From the NCBI RefSeq assembly GCF_900445235.1, contig NZ_UFSM01000001.1, positions 3,673,501 through 3,737,500 on the forward strand: a stretch of 64,000 bases of DNA, written 5' to 3'. A program made the position numbers and the translations under genes. Shown in pieces: positions 1-8,389 of this stretch. The stretch comes from Aminobacter aminovorans (GTDB lineage Bacteria; Pseudomonadota; Alphaproteobacteria; Rhizobiales; Rhizobiaceae). A model generated the notes under the pieces. It made no database searches, had not been told where the DNA came from, and worked only from the letters and a program-made list of their open reading frames with translations. Every line of letters starts with the position of its first letter. The first letter of the stretch is position 1.

Positions 1-984
1 CAGGGCTTCGCGGAAGGCGTCGGCGTCGTCGAGCTTGCCGCCGGTGGCCTTCAGCGCCGAGGCGTAGGCAAGGGCAGCGTCATAACCCTGGCTGGCGTAG
101 TAGGTCACGGGACGGTTGTAGGCCTTGTTCCAGGCTGCCATGAACTTCTTGTTGGCGGCGTTGTCGAAGTCCGCGTTCCAGTGGCTGGTCACGTTGAGGC
201 CGATGGCGGCATCGCCAACCGCGGCAAGAGTGACGCCATCCATCGACGGCTCGGCCACGACCATCGGGATTTCCTTCATCAGGCCCGACTGCTCGTACTG
301 GCGCAGGAAGGTGATGCCGAGGCCGCCCGGATGGAACTGGAACACCACGTCCGGCTTGGCGGCGCGGACCTGGGCGAGCTCGGCGGCGAAATCGGTCTGG
401 TCGAGGCGGGTATAGATTTCGCCTGCGATCTCGCCCTTGAAATAGCGCTTGAAGCCGGCGATGGCATCCTTGCCGGCCTGGTAGTTCGGCGCCAAGACAA
501 AGGCCTTCTTGTAGCCGAGATTGGTGGCGTTCTGGCCGGCACTCTCATGCAGGCTGTCGTTCTGCCAGGAGACGACGAAGTAGTTCGGGTTGCACTCCTT
601 GCCGGCCATGTTCGACGGCGCGGCATTGGGGCTGACATAGAAGGCATCGTTGTCGACGATATCGGGCACGGTGGCGCCGGCGACGTTGGAGAAGACGATG
701 CCGGTAAACAGCTTTATGCCTTCTTCGCCCATGAAGCGTTCGGCGATCTGCTTGCCCTGGCCGGGCTTCAGGCCGTCATCTTCGACCACCAGTTCGACAG
801 GCACGCCGCCAAGCTTGCCCTCCTCCAGCGCCAGCATGAAGCCGTCGCGGATGTCCTGGCCGAGATAGCCGGCCGGGCCAGACAGCGTGGTGATCATACC
901 GATCTTGACGGGATCGGCAGCAATTGCCGGAAACGTCGCAAGGCCCGCGATCGATGCGGCAAGAAGTGTTGTCCTCACATTCAT
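1..984 (-). CDS. ABC transporter substrate-binding protein, branched-chain amino acid type (3' end outside window)
   Basis: Periplasmic ligand-binding protein of the Leu/Ile/Val (Peripla_BP_6) family, cut off by the left edge, so only the N-terminal 328 residues are visible. The start at 984 (MNVRTTLL) gives a Sec signal peptide ending near FPAIAA, followed by the family opening KIGMITTLSGPAGYLGQDI. It is a close paralogue of the proteins at 2000-3169 and 11828-13000. It lies 27 bp after the metallo-beta-lactamase gene and is probably the last visible gene of the operon that starts at 6301. Permease and ATPase genes are not in the window and may lie beyond position 1. The ligand is unknown; the neighbours suggest an aromatic or heteroaromatic compound. 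Confidence 0.9.
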   Translation of the reverse strand, partial: MNVRTTLLAASIAGLATFPAIAADPVKIGMITTLSGPAGYLGQDIRDGFMLALEEGKLGGVPVELVVEDDGLKPGQGKQIAERFMGEEGIKLFTGIVFSNVAGATVPDIVDNDAFYVSPNAAPSNMAGKECNPNYFVVSWQNDSLHESAGQNATNLGYKKAFVLAPNYQAGKDAIAGFKRYFKGEIAGEIYTRLDQTDFAAELAQVRAAKPDVVFQFHPGGLGITFLRQYEQSGLMKEIPMVVAEPSMDGVTLAAVGDAAIGLNVTSHWNADFDNAANKKFMAAWNKAYNRPVTYYASQGYDAALAYASALKATGGKLDDADAFREAL

Positions 985-1011
985 CCTCAGTTCTCCTCTG
1001 ATCGGCGCATT

Positions 1012-1986
1012 TCAGCGCGCATTGTTGATTGCCAGGTCGGTCGCAAGCCGGTCGGTTGCCTCGATGTCGAGAGGCACGAACCGGAACGAAGCCGCCTCTG
1101 CCTTGAGCCGGCCGAAGACAGGAGCGGGAAAATGGTAGGGCGCGAGCACGGTGCCACTGGCTGCCGCAGCACCCAGCAGCCCGATCCGCGTCGCGCGCGC
1201 CAGGACCGGGTCCTCGCAGAAGTTGCAGACGATGCCGTCGTCACCGAGCTGCAGCGGATGATGCACGGCGTCGGCCAGGAATAGTACCTCGCCCTCTTCA
1301 CTGTCGAGCGCGACCACCACCATGCCGGGCGAATGTCCCGGCGCCGGCTTCAGCCGCAAACCTGCCGCCACCTCGGCGTCCGAAGCCACCGCCTCGAAGC
1401 CGACCGATCGGATGATGGGCAACACGCTATCCGCAAAGGCGCCATGCAGCGTGTTGCCGTCGACCGAGGCCTCATGGACCTTGGTCCAGTGGGCCAGCTC
1501 GGTTTCGGCGACGACATAGCGCGCATTGGGAAAGGTCGGCCGCCAGGTTTCGCCTTCCCGCCTTGTGTTCCAGCCGACATGGTCGGCGTGCAGATGCGTG
1601 TTGATGACGATGTCGACGCGCTCGGGCGAGATCCCGATCGCGGCGAGCGTGTCGAGGAACATCGTCTCGCGGCGATGCCAGGCCGGCCGGTGCGGCCGCT
1701 CCTTGCCATCGCCGATGCCGCCGTCGATCAGCGCGACATAGTCAGGTGTCTCGATGACGTAGCAGTTGAAGCTGAGCGCCACCGTCTCACCCGCGGGATC
1801 GACGGTGCCTTCGGGCGAACGCCTGAAAGCAGCTTCCAGATCTTCGCGCGAAAGCCCCGCGAAGATCGCCTTTGCCGGCCAGGCGACATTGGCCATGTCA
1901 GGGATGCAGGTCACCACAACCGGGCCAGCGTGCAGCTGCTCCAGTTCGATGTCGAGTTCACTTATGCGCCGACGCGTGACCTTCAT
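1012..1986 (-). CDS. Metallo-beta-lactamase-fold hydrolase
   Basis: 324-residue MBL-fold protein with the zinc motif HLHADH at residues 131-136 and further metal-ligand histidines downstream (APGHSPG, ADAVHH). The layout resembles AiiA-type lactonases and other MBL hydrolases that open lactones or amides. Start 1986 (MKVTRRR) is chosen over the longer frame from 2034 because it avoids overlapping the end of the preceding binding-protein gene (stop at 2000). It sits between two binding-protein genes in the dioxygenase operon, so a hydrolytic step on a pathway intermediate, or on a related signal molecule, is plausible. The substrate is inferred from context only. Confidence 0.85.
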   Translation of the reverse strand: MKVTRRRISELDIELEQLHAGPVVVTCIPDMANVAWPAKAIFAGLSREDLEAAFRRSPEGTVDPAGETVALSFNCYVIETPDYVALIDGGIGDGKERPHRPAWHRRETMFLDTLAAIGISPERVDIVINTHLHADHVGWNTRREGETWRPTFPNARYVVAETELAHWTKVHEASVDGNTLHGAFADSVLPIIRSVGFEAVASDAEVAAGLRLKPAPGHSPGMVVVALDSEEGEVLFLADAVHHPLQLGDDGIVCNFCEDPVLARATRIGLLGAAAASGTVLAPYHFPAPVFGRLKAEAASFRFVPLDIEATDRLATDLAINNAR

Positions 1987-1999
1987 GCCGCAAGCCGCC

Positions 2000-3169
2000 T
2001 CAAAGGTCGCATTCGCCGGCGAAGGGATCGCCATGCGCGCTCAGCAGCTTCTTGCGGGTCTTGAGCGTCATCTCGCCGGCGGCGTCCTTGACCACCTGCA
2101 TGGCGTACCAGTCCTGCACGGGATGCTGGTTCTTGCCGAAGCTGAAGCTGCCGCGTGTGGTCTTGAACTCGGTCTTGAGCAGCGCCGCACGGAAGGCCTC
2201 GATGTCCTCGACATCGCCTTCCGTCTGCTTGAGCGCCGAGGCGATGGCGAGCGCCGTATCGTAGCCCTGCGCCGCATACATGGTCGGCGTGCGCTTGTAG
2301 GTGTCTGCGAACTTGGCGACGAACTCGCGATTGGTCTCGTTGTCCAAGTCGGTGTTCCATGAACCCGATACGTTCAAACCCGCAGCCGCTTCGCCAACAG
2401 CCTTGAGGATGGCATGATCCATCGACGGCTCGGCAATCACCATCGGCACCGTGCCGAGCAGGCCGGACTGCTGGTACTGGCGCAGAAATGCGATACCCAG
2501 GCCACCTGGCTGAAACTGGAAAACCACGTCAGGGTTGGCGGCCTTGATCTGTGCCATTTCGGCGGCGAAATCGGTCTGATCGAGGCGCGTATAGATCTCG
2601 CCTGCGACCTCGCCCTTGAAGTAGCGCTTGAAGCCCGCGATGGCGTCCTTGCCGGCCTGGTAATTCGGCGCCAGCACGAAGGCCTTCTTGTAGCCGAGAT
2701 CGGTGGCGTTCTGGCCGGCGCTGCCCTGCATCGTGTCGGTCAACCACGACATGACGAAATAGTTTGGATGACAGCCCTTGCCGGCAAATTCGGATGGGCC
2801 GGCATTGGGGCTGACGAAAATCGCATCGGCGTCGACGATCTCGGGAACGGTGGCACCGGCAACGTTCGAGAAGACGATGCCGGTGAACAGCTTCACGCCC
2901 TCGTCGTTCAGAAACTTTTCGGCGATTTGCCGGCCATTGCCCGGCTTGAGGCCGTCGTCCTCCACCAGCACCTTGACCGGCACACCACCAAGCTTGCCAC
3001 CTTCCATGTCGATCGCCAGCTGGAAACCGTCGCGCACGTCCTGGCCGAGATAGCCAGCCGGTCCGGAAAGCGTCGTGATCATGCCGATCTTGAGCGGCTC
3101 TTGGGCAAGCGCACCGGATGCGAAGAACGAGCCGGCCACGAGCGAGACCAGCGAAGACGTCAGTTTCAT
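2000..3169 (-). CDS. ABC transporter substrate-binding protein, branched-chain amino acid type
   Basis: Complete 389-residue periplasmic binding protein. The N-terminus MKLTSSLVSLVAG...GALAQ is a typical Sec signal peptide, and the mature part begins EPLKIGMITTLSG. Start 3169 is preferred to the frame start at 3199 because it gives a normal signal peptide with an AGGAG element upstream. It shares long identical stretches with the copies at 1-984 and 11828-13000, so the three are paralogues. It lies 66 bp after the 3-hydroxyanthranilate dioxygenase gene and 13 bp before the MBL hydrolase, which argues for uptake of the compound the operon degrades. No permease or ATPase for it is visible. Confidence 0.92.
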   Translation of the reverse strand: MKLTSSLVSLVAGSFFASGALAQEPLKIGMITTLSGPAGYLGQDVRDGFQLAIDMEGGKLGGVPVKVLVEDDGLKPGNGRQIAEKFLNDEGVKLFTGIVFSNVAGATVPEIVDADAIFVSPNAGPSEFAGKGCHPNYFVMSWLTDTMQGSAGQNATDLGYKKAFVLAPNYQAGKDAIAGFKRYFKGEVAGEIYTRLDQTDFAAEMAQIKAANPDVVFQFQPGGLGIAFLRQYQQSGLLGTVPMVIAEPSMDHAILKAVGEAAAGLNVSGSWNTDLDNETNREFVAKFADTYKRTPTMYAAQGYDTALAIASALKQTEGDVEDIEAFRAALLKTEFKTTRGSFSFGKNQHPVQDWYAMQVVKDAAGEMTLKTRKKLLSAHGDPFAGECDL

Positions 3170-3235
3170 GCCTTGGAAGCTCCTGCGTTGGAGCGGCACG
3201 CCATCTGGCGAGCCACAGTCAGAAATGCGAACGGA

Positions 3236-3826
<591 letters not shown>

Positions 3827-3890
3827 TCAGGCCCCAGTCGTCTGGCCCAATGTCGTCAGGCCCAAATCGTCAGGCCGAAGCCTTCAGGCC
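3827..3890. repeat. Short tandem repeat, about 14 bp period, five units
   Basis: The heptamer TCAGGCC (once TCTGGCC) recurs at 3827, 3841, 3856, 3870 and 3884, that is every 14-15 bp. The array covers the junction between the DapA-family gene and the dioxygenase gene. The stop codon of the former (TCA at 3870-3872, TGA on the minus strand) lies inside one unit, so the array also encodes the last residues of that protein. It may have arisen by slipped-strand expansion. Confidence 0.8.
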
Positions 3891-4829
3891 ACAGGCCTCG
3901 AATGCGGCACGGGTGGCGCGCTTCTCTGCCTCGGTCAGTTCCAGCAGCGGCGGGCGGACGCGTCCACCCGCCTGCCCCAAAAGCTCCTGCCAATACTTCT
4001 GGTGCGAATGCGGCTTCTCGGCCGGGCGCGTGTTCTTGAGCGCTGAACGTACCGGGTCGAGGCTGGCGCTGATGCGGCGCGCCTCTTCGGCTTTTCCTGA
4101 TAAGGCAAGGTCGGTGTATTCGCGCATGCGCTTGTCGTGCCTGGTCTGGATCAGATAGGGCGGCGACGAGCAGAGATAGAGCTGCCAGTTGAGCTCGAGA
4201 ATGTTGTCGAGCCATTCTTCCTCGGAGGCCGTGCTGACGAGGATGCGGTCGCCGGCAAGTTCCGTCAGTTCCTTGTACATCGGACGCGGCACAGAATACT
4301 TGATGGCGACGACGTTCTCGATGTCGGCGAGCTTGTTGCAAAGACCGGGGCTCATCAGGTAGCCGCTGTCGGGATGGCTCCAGAGTGCTATGCCGATGTC
4401 CACCTTGTCGGCGATGGTGCGGTAGTAGTTGAGCAGCGTCTCGTCCTGCTCCTTGAAGAAGTGCAGGATCGGCGCGTGCACGACGATGTAGTCGGCGCCG
4501 CACTTCTGGGCATGTTTTGCCAGATCGATGACCACGTCCATGTTCTGGTCGGAGCAGGACATGATGGTCTGGGCGCGACCGGCGCAGGCGTCGACGGCGA
4601 GGTCGAAGCTGCGCTTGCGCTCGTCAAGCGACATCGAGAAGAACTCGCCCTGCTTGCCGGCGATGAAAAAGCCGTCGATGCCGAGGTCGCCGATCCAGTG
4701 GTCGACATTGCTGCGGAAACCGTCCTCGTCGATCGAAAGATCATCCTTGAACGGCATCAGGGCGGCAGCCCAGATGCCCTTCATCGTTGCCCTCGAATGG
4801 GCCTTGGCATTCTTCTTGTCGTATTTCAT
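3870..4829 (-). CDS. DapA-superfamily aldolase/hydratase-lyase
   Basis: 319-residue class I (Schiff-base) TIM-barrel protein of the dihydrodipicolinate synthase/N-acetylneuraminate lyase superfamily. The Schiff-base lysine is K177 in VVAIKYS, and the family N-terminal motif GKQGEF is at 58-63. The strand that normally carries the catalytic tyrosine (LYNVP type) reads ALWSHP, with W150 in its place, so true DapA activity is unlikely. A retro-aldol or hydratase-aldolase step on a 2-oxo acid is more likely. An alternative start at 4784 (MKGIWAA), with GAGGG upstream, would give a more standard N-terminus. It lies 38 bp after the aldehyde dehydrogenase gene, so the aldehyde could pass between the two enzymes (inference). 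Confidence 0.88.
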   Translation of the reverse strand: MKYDKKNAKAHSRATMKGIWAAALMPFKDDLSIDEDGFRSNVDHWIGDLGIDGFFIAGKQGEFFSMSLDERKRSFDLAVDACAGRAQTIMSCSDQNMDVVIDLAKHAQKCGADYIVVHAPILHFFKEQDETLLNYYRTIADKVDIGIALWSHPDSGYLMSPGLCNKLADIENVVAIKYSVPRPMYKELTELAGDRILVSTASEEEWLDNILELNWQLYLCSSPPYLIQTRHDKRMREYTDLALSGKAEEARRISASLDPVRSALKNTRPAEKPHSHQKYWQELLGQAGGRVRPPLLELTEAEKRATRAAFEACGLKASA

Positions 4830-4867
4830 CGAATTGCGAACCTTTACGAGGCGATTGCAGGCTTCGG

Positions 4868-6301
4868 CTAGATTGCCATGCGGTGCGAGACGTTCTTGGC
4901 CACCATGTAGTGCAGGATGCCTTCGACACCGCCTTCGCGACCGAAACCGCTCTCCTTGACGCCGCCGAATGGCGTCTCGGCGACCGAGGCCTCAAGCGTG
5001 TTGATCGAGACGTTGCCCGCTTCCAGATCGTCGGTGATCTGGTCGACATTGGCGGCCGAGTTGGTGAAGGCATAGGCAGCGAGGCCGAAAGGCACGCCGT
5101 TGGCCTTCTCGATCGCCTCCTCGAGCGAGGATACGGGATTGATCACCGCCAGCGGGCCGAACGGCTCTTCGCGCATGACGCGGGCATCGTCGGGCAGATC
5201 GGCGAGGATCGTCGGCGGATAGAAATAGCCGCTGTTGCGGGGCCGTTCGCCGCCGAGCAGCAGCTTGGCGCCCTTCGAGACGGCGTCGGCGACCAGCATT
5301 TCCATTGCCTCGACGCGGCGATGATTGGCCACCGGGCCCATCTCGACACCCTCTTCCAGACCATTGCCGACCCTTACGGCGCGGGCACGCTCGATGAAGG
5401 CTTCGGTGAACGACTTGTAGACGCTCTCATGGACGAAGAAGCGGGTCGGCGAGGTGCAGACCTGGCCGGAATTGCGCACTTTGCGGATGGCCGAGGCGAT
5501 GCCGGCCTTCACCGGATCGGCGTCGTCGCAAACGAGCACCGGGGCATGGCCGCCGAGTTCCATCAGCGTCGGCTTCACGTAGCGGGAGGCAAGGCCGGTC
5601 AAGGTCCTGCCGACGGCGGTCGAGCCGGTGAAGGCGATCAGGCGAACCTGCTCCTGCGGGATGAGATACTCGGAAATCTGCGCCGGAATGCCGAAGACGA
5701 GGTTGAGCACGCCGGCGGGAAGGCCGGCATCATGGAAGGCCCGCGCAATGTGCAGGCAGCCGGCAGGCGTCTCTTCCGCCGCCTTGATGATGATCGAGCA
5801 GCCGGCGGCCAAGGCACCGGCGATCTTGCGCGCCGGCTGGCTCATCGGGAAGTTCCACGGCGAAAACGCCGCTACCGTGCCGATCGGCTGGTGATGGACG
5901 ATGTAGCGGATGCCCGGCTCGCTCGGGATGACGCGGCCATAGGTGCGCTGGGCTTCGCCGGCGTCCCATTCGAAGAACTCGGCGCCGCGAATGACTTCGA
6001 GCCGGGCCTGTTGGAACGGCTTGCCGTGCTCGCGAGTGATATCCCTGGCGACCTCGTCGATGCGCTCGCGCAGAAGCGCTGCCGCCTTGCGCAGCACCTC
6101 GGCGCGGCGGGCGGGCGAGGTCTTGCGCCAGACGGCAAAGCCGCGCTCGGCGGCTTCGAGGGCCGCATCCAGATCTCCGGTGGAGGCCACCGGAACGGCG
6201 CCGATCACGCTCTCGTCGGCCGGGTTGATGACGGGCAGCGTTTCCGCAGTCCGCCGCCAGGCGCCACCGATATAGAGCTGGAGATCGGGGTAGTTGGACA
6301 T
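4868..6301 (-). CDS. NAD(P)-dependent aldehyde dehydrogenase
   Basis: 477-residue ALDH-superfamily enzyme, closest in appearance to the succinate-semialdehyde/GabD branch. Visible motifs are SPWNFP (148-153), the TGSTAVG cofactor loop, general base E248 in MELGG and nucleophile C282 in SGQVCTSP. Start 6301 (MSNYPDLQLYIGG) has GAGG seven bases upstream; a longer frame from 6328 is possible. It is the first gene of the minus-strand operon and diverges from a LysR gene. In this context it may oxidise a ring-cleavage semialdehyde, in the role of aminomuconate-semialdehyde dehydrogenase, or an aldehyde released by the DapA-like lyase. The exact substrate cannot be read from sequence. Confidence 0.92.
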   Translation of the reverse strand: MSNYPDLQLYIGGAWRRTAETLPVINPADESVIGAVPVASTGDLDAALEAAERGFAVWRKTSPARRAEVLRKAAALLRERIDEVARDITREHGKPFQQARLEVIRGAEFFEWDAGEAQRTYGRVIPSEPGIRYIVHHQPIGTVAAFSPWNFPMSQPARKIAGALAAGCSIIIKAAEETPAGCLHIARAFHDAGLPAGVLNLVFGIPAQISEYLIPQEQVRLIAFTGSTAVGRTLTGLASRYVKPTLMELGGHAPVLVCDDADPVKAGIASAIRKVRNSGQVCTSPTRFFVHESVYKSFTEAFIERARAVRVGNGLEEGVEMGPVANHRRVEAMEMLVADAVSKGAKLLLGGERPRNSGYFYPPTILADLPDDARVMREEPFGPLAVINPVSSLEEAIEKANGVPFGLAAYAFTNSAANVDQITDDLEAGNVSINTLEASVAETPFGGVKESGFGREGGVEGILHYMVAKNVSHRMAI

Positions 6302-6406
6302 CGGGCGCCTCGGCTTCGCAATTGGCATTAAATTCGACAGTGCCGGGCATCGGCCCGTGCCGTCTTGGTGCCAACATCGGCGGAAACCATTATATCGACA
6401 AGATGG

Positions 6407-6421
6407 ATTTATCTGATAAAT
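6407..6421. promoter_or_regulatory. Candidate LysR operator between ALDH operon and LysR gene
   Basis: A perfect inverted repeat, ATTTATC-T-GATAAAT, fits the T-N11-A pattern of LysR-type sites. It lies in the 190-bp divergent intergenic region, which is notably AT-rich compared with its surroundings. It probably binds the LysR protein encoded from 6492 and may control both directions. Confidence 0.55.
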
Positions 6422-6491
6422 TAAGACTGTTTTCTGTATAAGTTAGCGATGAAATGGCCAGGCCGTCCAAGCCTGCGCCGCGGAGACCGCC

Positions 6492-7403
6492 GTGAAGATC
6501 ACGATCAAGCAAATCCAGCAGTTCCTGGCGGTCGCCGAGCTCGGCAGTTTTTCGCGCGCCTCGAAGCGGCTTGGAACCGCGCAACCGGCGCTGTCGCAGG
6601 CAATCCGTGATCTCGAAGCGGAATTGTCGGTGCGCCTGTTCGACCGCACCACGCGCCGGGTCGAACTGACCGATGCGGGACGAGAGTTCCAGAACTCGGC
6701 AACCAAGGTGATCGAGGAGTTGGAGCATGCGGTCGAGGGCGTGCACATGCTGGCCGAACGCCGGCGCGGACGCCTGCGCATCGCCGCCCCGCCGCTGCTC
6801 GCCTCGGTCGTGCTGCCGCAGGCCATCGCCGAGTTCCAGAGGAGTTATCCCGGCATATCGGTGCAACTCGCCGACGTCGGCACCGAGCAGATCGTCGAAA
6901 GCGTGCGCAGCGGCCAGGCCGATTGCGGCCTCGGCACCTTCTCACCTGCTGAGGACGGCATCGAGCGGCTGTCTCTGGTGCGCGACAGCCTGATGCTGTT
7001 CTGCGACCACGACAGCCCGTTTCATGGGGCGGAGACCGTCAAATGGGCCGCTCTGGCGGAACAGCCGTTGATCACGCTGACGCGCGACAGCGGCATCCGG
7101 CTGCTCGTCGAAGTCGGCTTCGAGATGGCGCAGATCCCGTTCAAGCCGGCCTATGAGGTGACGCAGGTGACGACGGCCATCGCCCTTGTCGAGGCAGGCC
7201 TCGGCATTGCCGTCCTGCCCACCTATGCTCTGGCGGCGGCGCGTTTCAGGAAGGTCGCCGGCAAGCCCTTGGCCGAGCCCACCATCTCGCGCGAGGTGTC
7301 GCTGATCCACGCCACCGGGCGCTCGGTGTCGCCTGCCGTCTCGGCCTTTGCCGGCGTCGTGCGCCGCTATGCCCAGCAACTGACGCCACGCGAAGCCAAC
7401 TGA
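6492..7403 (+). CDS. LysR family transcriptional regulator
   Basis: 303-residue LysR-type regulator. The N-terminal winged helix-turn-helix spans about residues 3-62 (QQFLAVAELGSFSRASKRL ... FDRTTRRVELT), followed by a periplasmic-binding-like effector domain. The start is GTG at 6492. It diverges from the ALDH-DapA-dioxygenase operon with a palindromic T-N11-A site between them, so it is most likely the activator of that operon, with a pathway compound as co-inducer. A copy of a dispersed repeat follows its stop codon. Confidence 0.93.
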   Translation: MKITIKQIQQFLAVAELGSFSRASKRLGTAQPALSQAIRDLEAELSVRLFDRTTRRVELTDAGREFQNSATKVIEELEHAVEGVHMLAERRRGRLRIAAPPLLASVVLPQAIAEFQRSYPGISVQLADVGTEQIVESVRSGQADCGLGTFSPAEDGIERLSLVRDSLMLFCDHDSPFHGAETVKWAALAEQPLITLTRDSGIRLLVEVGFEMAQIPFKPAYEVTQVTTAIALVEAGLGIAVLPTYALAAARFRKVAGKPLAEPTISREVSLIHATGRSVSPAVSAFAGVVRRYAQQLTPREAN

Positions 7404-7408
7404 CGCAT

Positions 7409-7510
7409 AGAGCGGCTACGCTTTTCTTCGAATCGCGGAACAACTCCATGTTCCTGTTTTTGCGCGGTTCCGGACGGAAAACCGCTGCGCACTTGTCCTG
7501 GAATTGCTCA
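7409..7510. repeat. Dispersed intergenic repeat, copy 1 (family also at 52914 and 55366)
   Basis: About 100 bp with conserved blocks: an AGAGC-like left end, CTTTTCTTCGAATCGC near the left end, CCGGACGGAAAACCGCTG in the middle and GGAATTGCTC at the right end. The same blocks recur at 52914-53013 and 55366-55469. It fills the gap between the convergent LysR and alpha/beta hydrolase genes and reaches the hydrolase stop codon (7508-7510). Confidence 0.85.
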
Positions 7511-8377
7511 GCCCTTGATCAGGCGGAGCAACGCCTGCGACAGGACACTATCCTCGGAGGCAAGGTCGAGCAGCACGTCGAAATGGTTGCGGCCGGGGAT
7601 TTCCATCAGCTGCGAGGCGAAGCCCGCCTCGCGCCACATCTGGTCATAGGCGGTCGACTGCCGCCGGAAGCCGTCAGGCTCGCCATCGGCATAGGCAACG
7701 ACGATCTGGCAGCCGATCCGTGGCAGGTTCGCCGCCGGGCTCAGCCGTTCGACCGCCGCCTCGTCAAGCTTGATCCAGTCCTGCACGAACGATCTTGCAA
7801 TCGGCGCAAGATGGAACAGGCCGCTGATCGGCAGCGCCCCCTTGATGACGTCTTCCGGCACGCCAGCCTCGACGTGCCAGCCGCCCGAGAGCACGGCCCC
7901 CGTCAGGTGCCCGCCGGCGGAGCTGCCGCCGACATGAATGCGTTCGGGATCGATGCCGAACTCGCGACCGTTCTTCCACAAGAAGCCGATCGCCGCCCTC
8001 ACCTCGCGCACGATCTCGTCGAGCGACGCCTCGGGCGCCAGCCGGTAATCGACCACGGCGGTGGCGATGCCGTTCTTGGCCAGCATCGCCGCCATGAAGG
8101 CGGAATCATGCTTGGACAGCATGCGCCAGTAGCCGCCATGGACGAAGACGAAGACCGGCCGCGGCTCGCCCGAGGTGCCATAGATATCGATCGTCTGGCC
8201 GCTCTGCTCGTCATAGACGACGTCGAGATGCGTGGCATGGTCCCGCATCTCCTCGGAGCGGCTTCGGTAGTCACGCATCGCCGCCTCGAAGACCTCAGGC
8301 GTCACGGAAGCCCGCGCGCCATAGTCGCGGTCGAGGACGTCACGCGGCCAGTTGGCTTCTTCGGCAAGCACGCTCAT
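7508..8377 (-). CDS. Alpha/beta hydrolase of the arylformamidase/esterase type (AqdA-like)
   Basis: 289-residue alpha/beta hydrolase. The oxyanion motif HGGYW is at 80-84, the nucleophile elbow GSSAG has S153, and the probable catalytic histidine is H265 in GRNHF. This HGG(F/Y)W type includes kynurenine formamidases and HSL-like esterases. ATG at 8377 has AGGAGG five bases upstream; a GTG two codons earlier is less likely. It is the third gene after a flavin monooxygenase and a HOD-like dioxygenase, 12 bp after the latter. That is the gene set of bacterial alkylquinolone degradation, in which such a hydrolase cleaves N-acylanthranilate to anthranilate and a fatty acid. This role is inferred from context. 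Confidence 0.85.
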   Translation of the reverse strand: MSVLAEEANWPRDVLDRDYGARASVTPEVFEAAMRDYRSRSEEMRDHATHLDVVYDEQSGQTIDIYGTSGEPRPVFVFVHGGYWRMLSKHDSAFMAAMLAKNGIATAVVDYRLAPEASLDEIVREVRAAIGFLWKNGREFGIDPERIHVGGSSAGGHLTGAVLSGGWHVEAGVPEDVIKGALPISGLFHLAPIARSFVQDWIKLDEAAVERLSPAANLPRIGCQIVVAYADGEPDGFRRQSTAYDQMWREAGFASQLMEIPGRNHFDVLLDLASEDSVLSQALLRLIKG

Positions 8378-8389
8378 GCGCACCTCCTG

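Noticed and set aside
181..1284. Long plus-strand open frames opposite the binding-protein genes (also 2414-4039, 4787-6331)
   Set aside because: High-GC shadow frames: the minus-strand genes there have signal peptides, family motifs and catalytic residues, whereas the plus-strand translations show no recognisable domain and no ribosome-binding sites.
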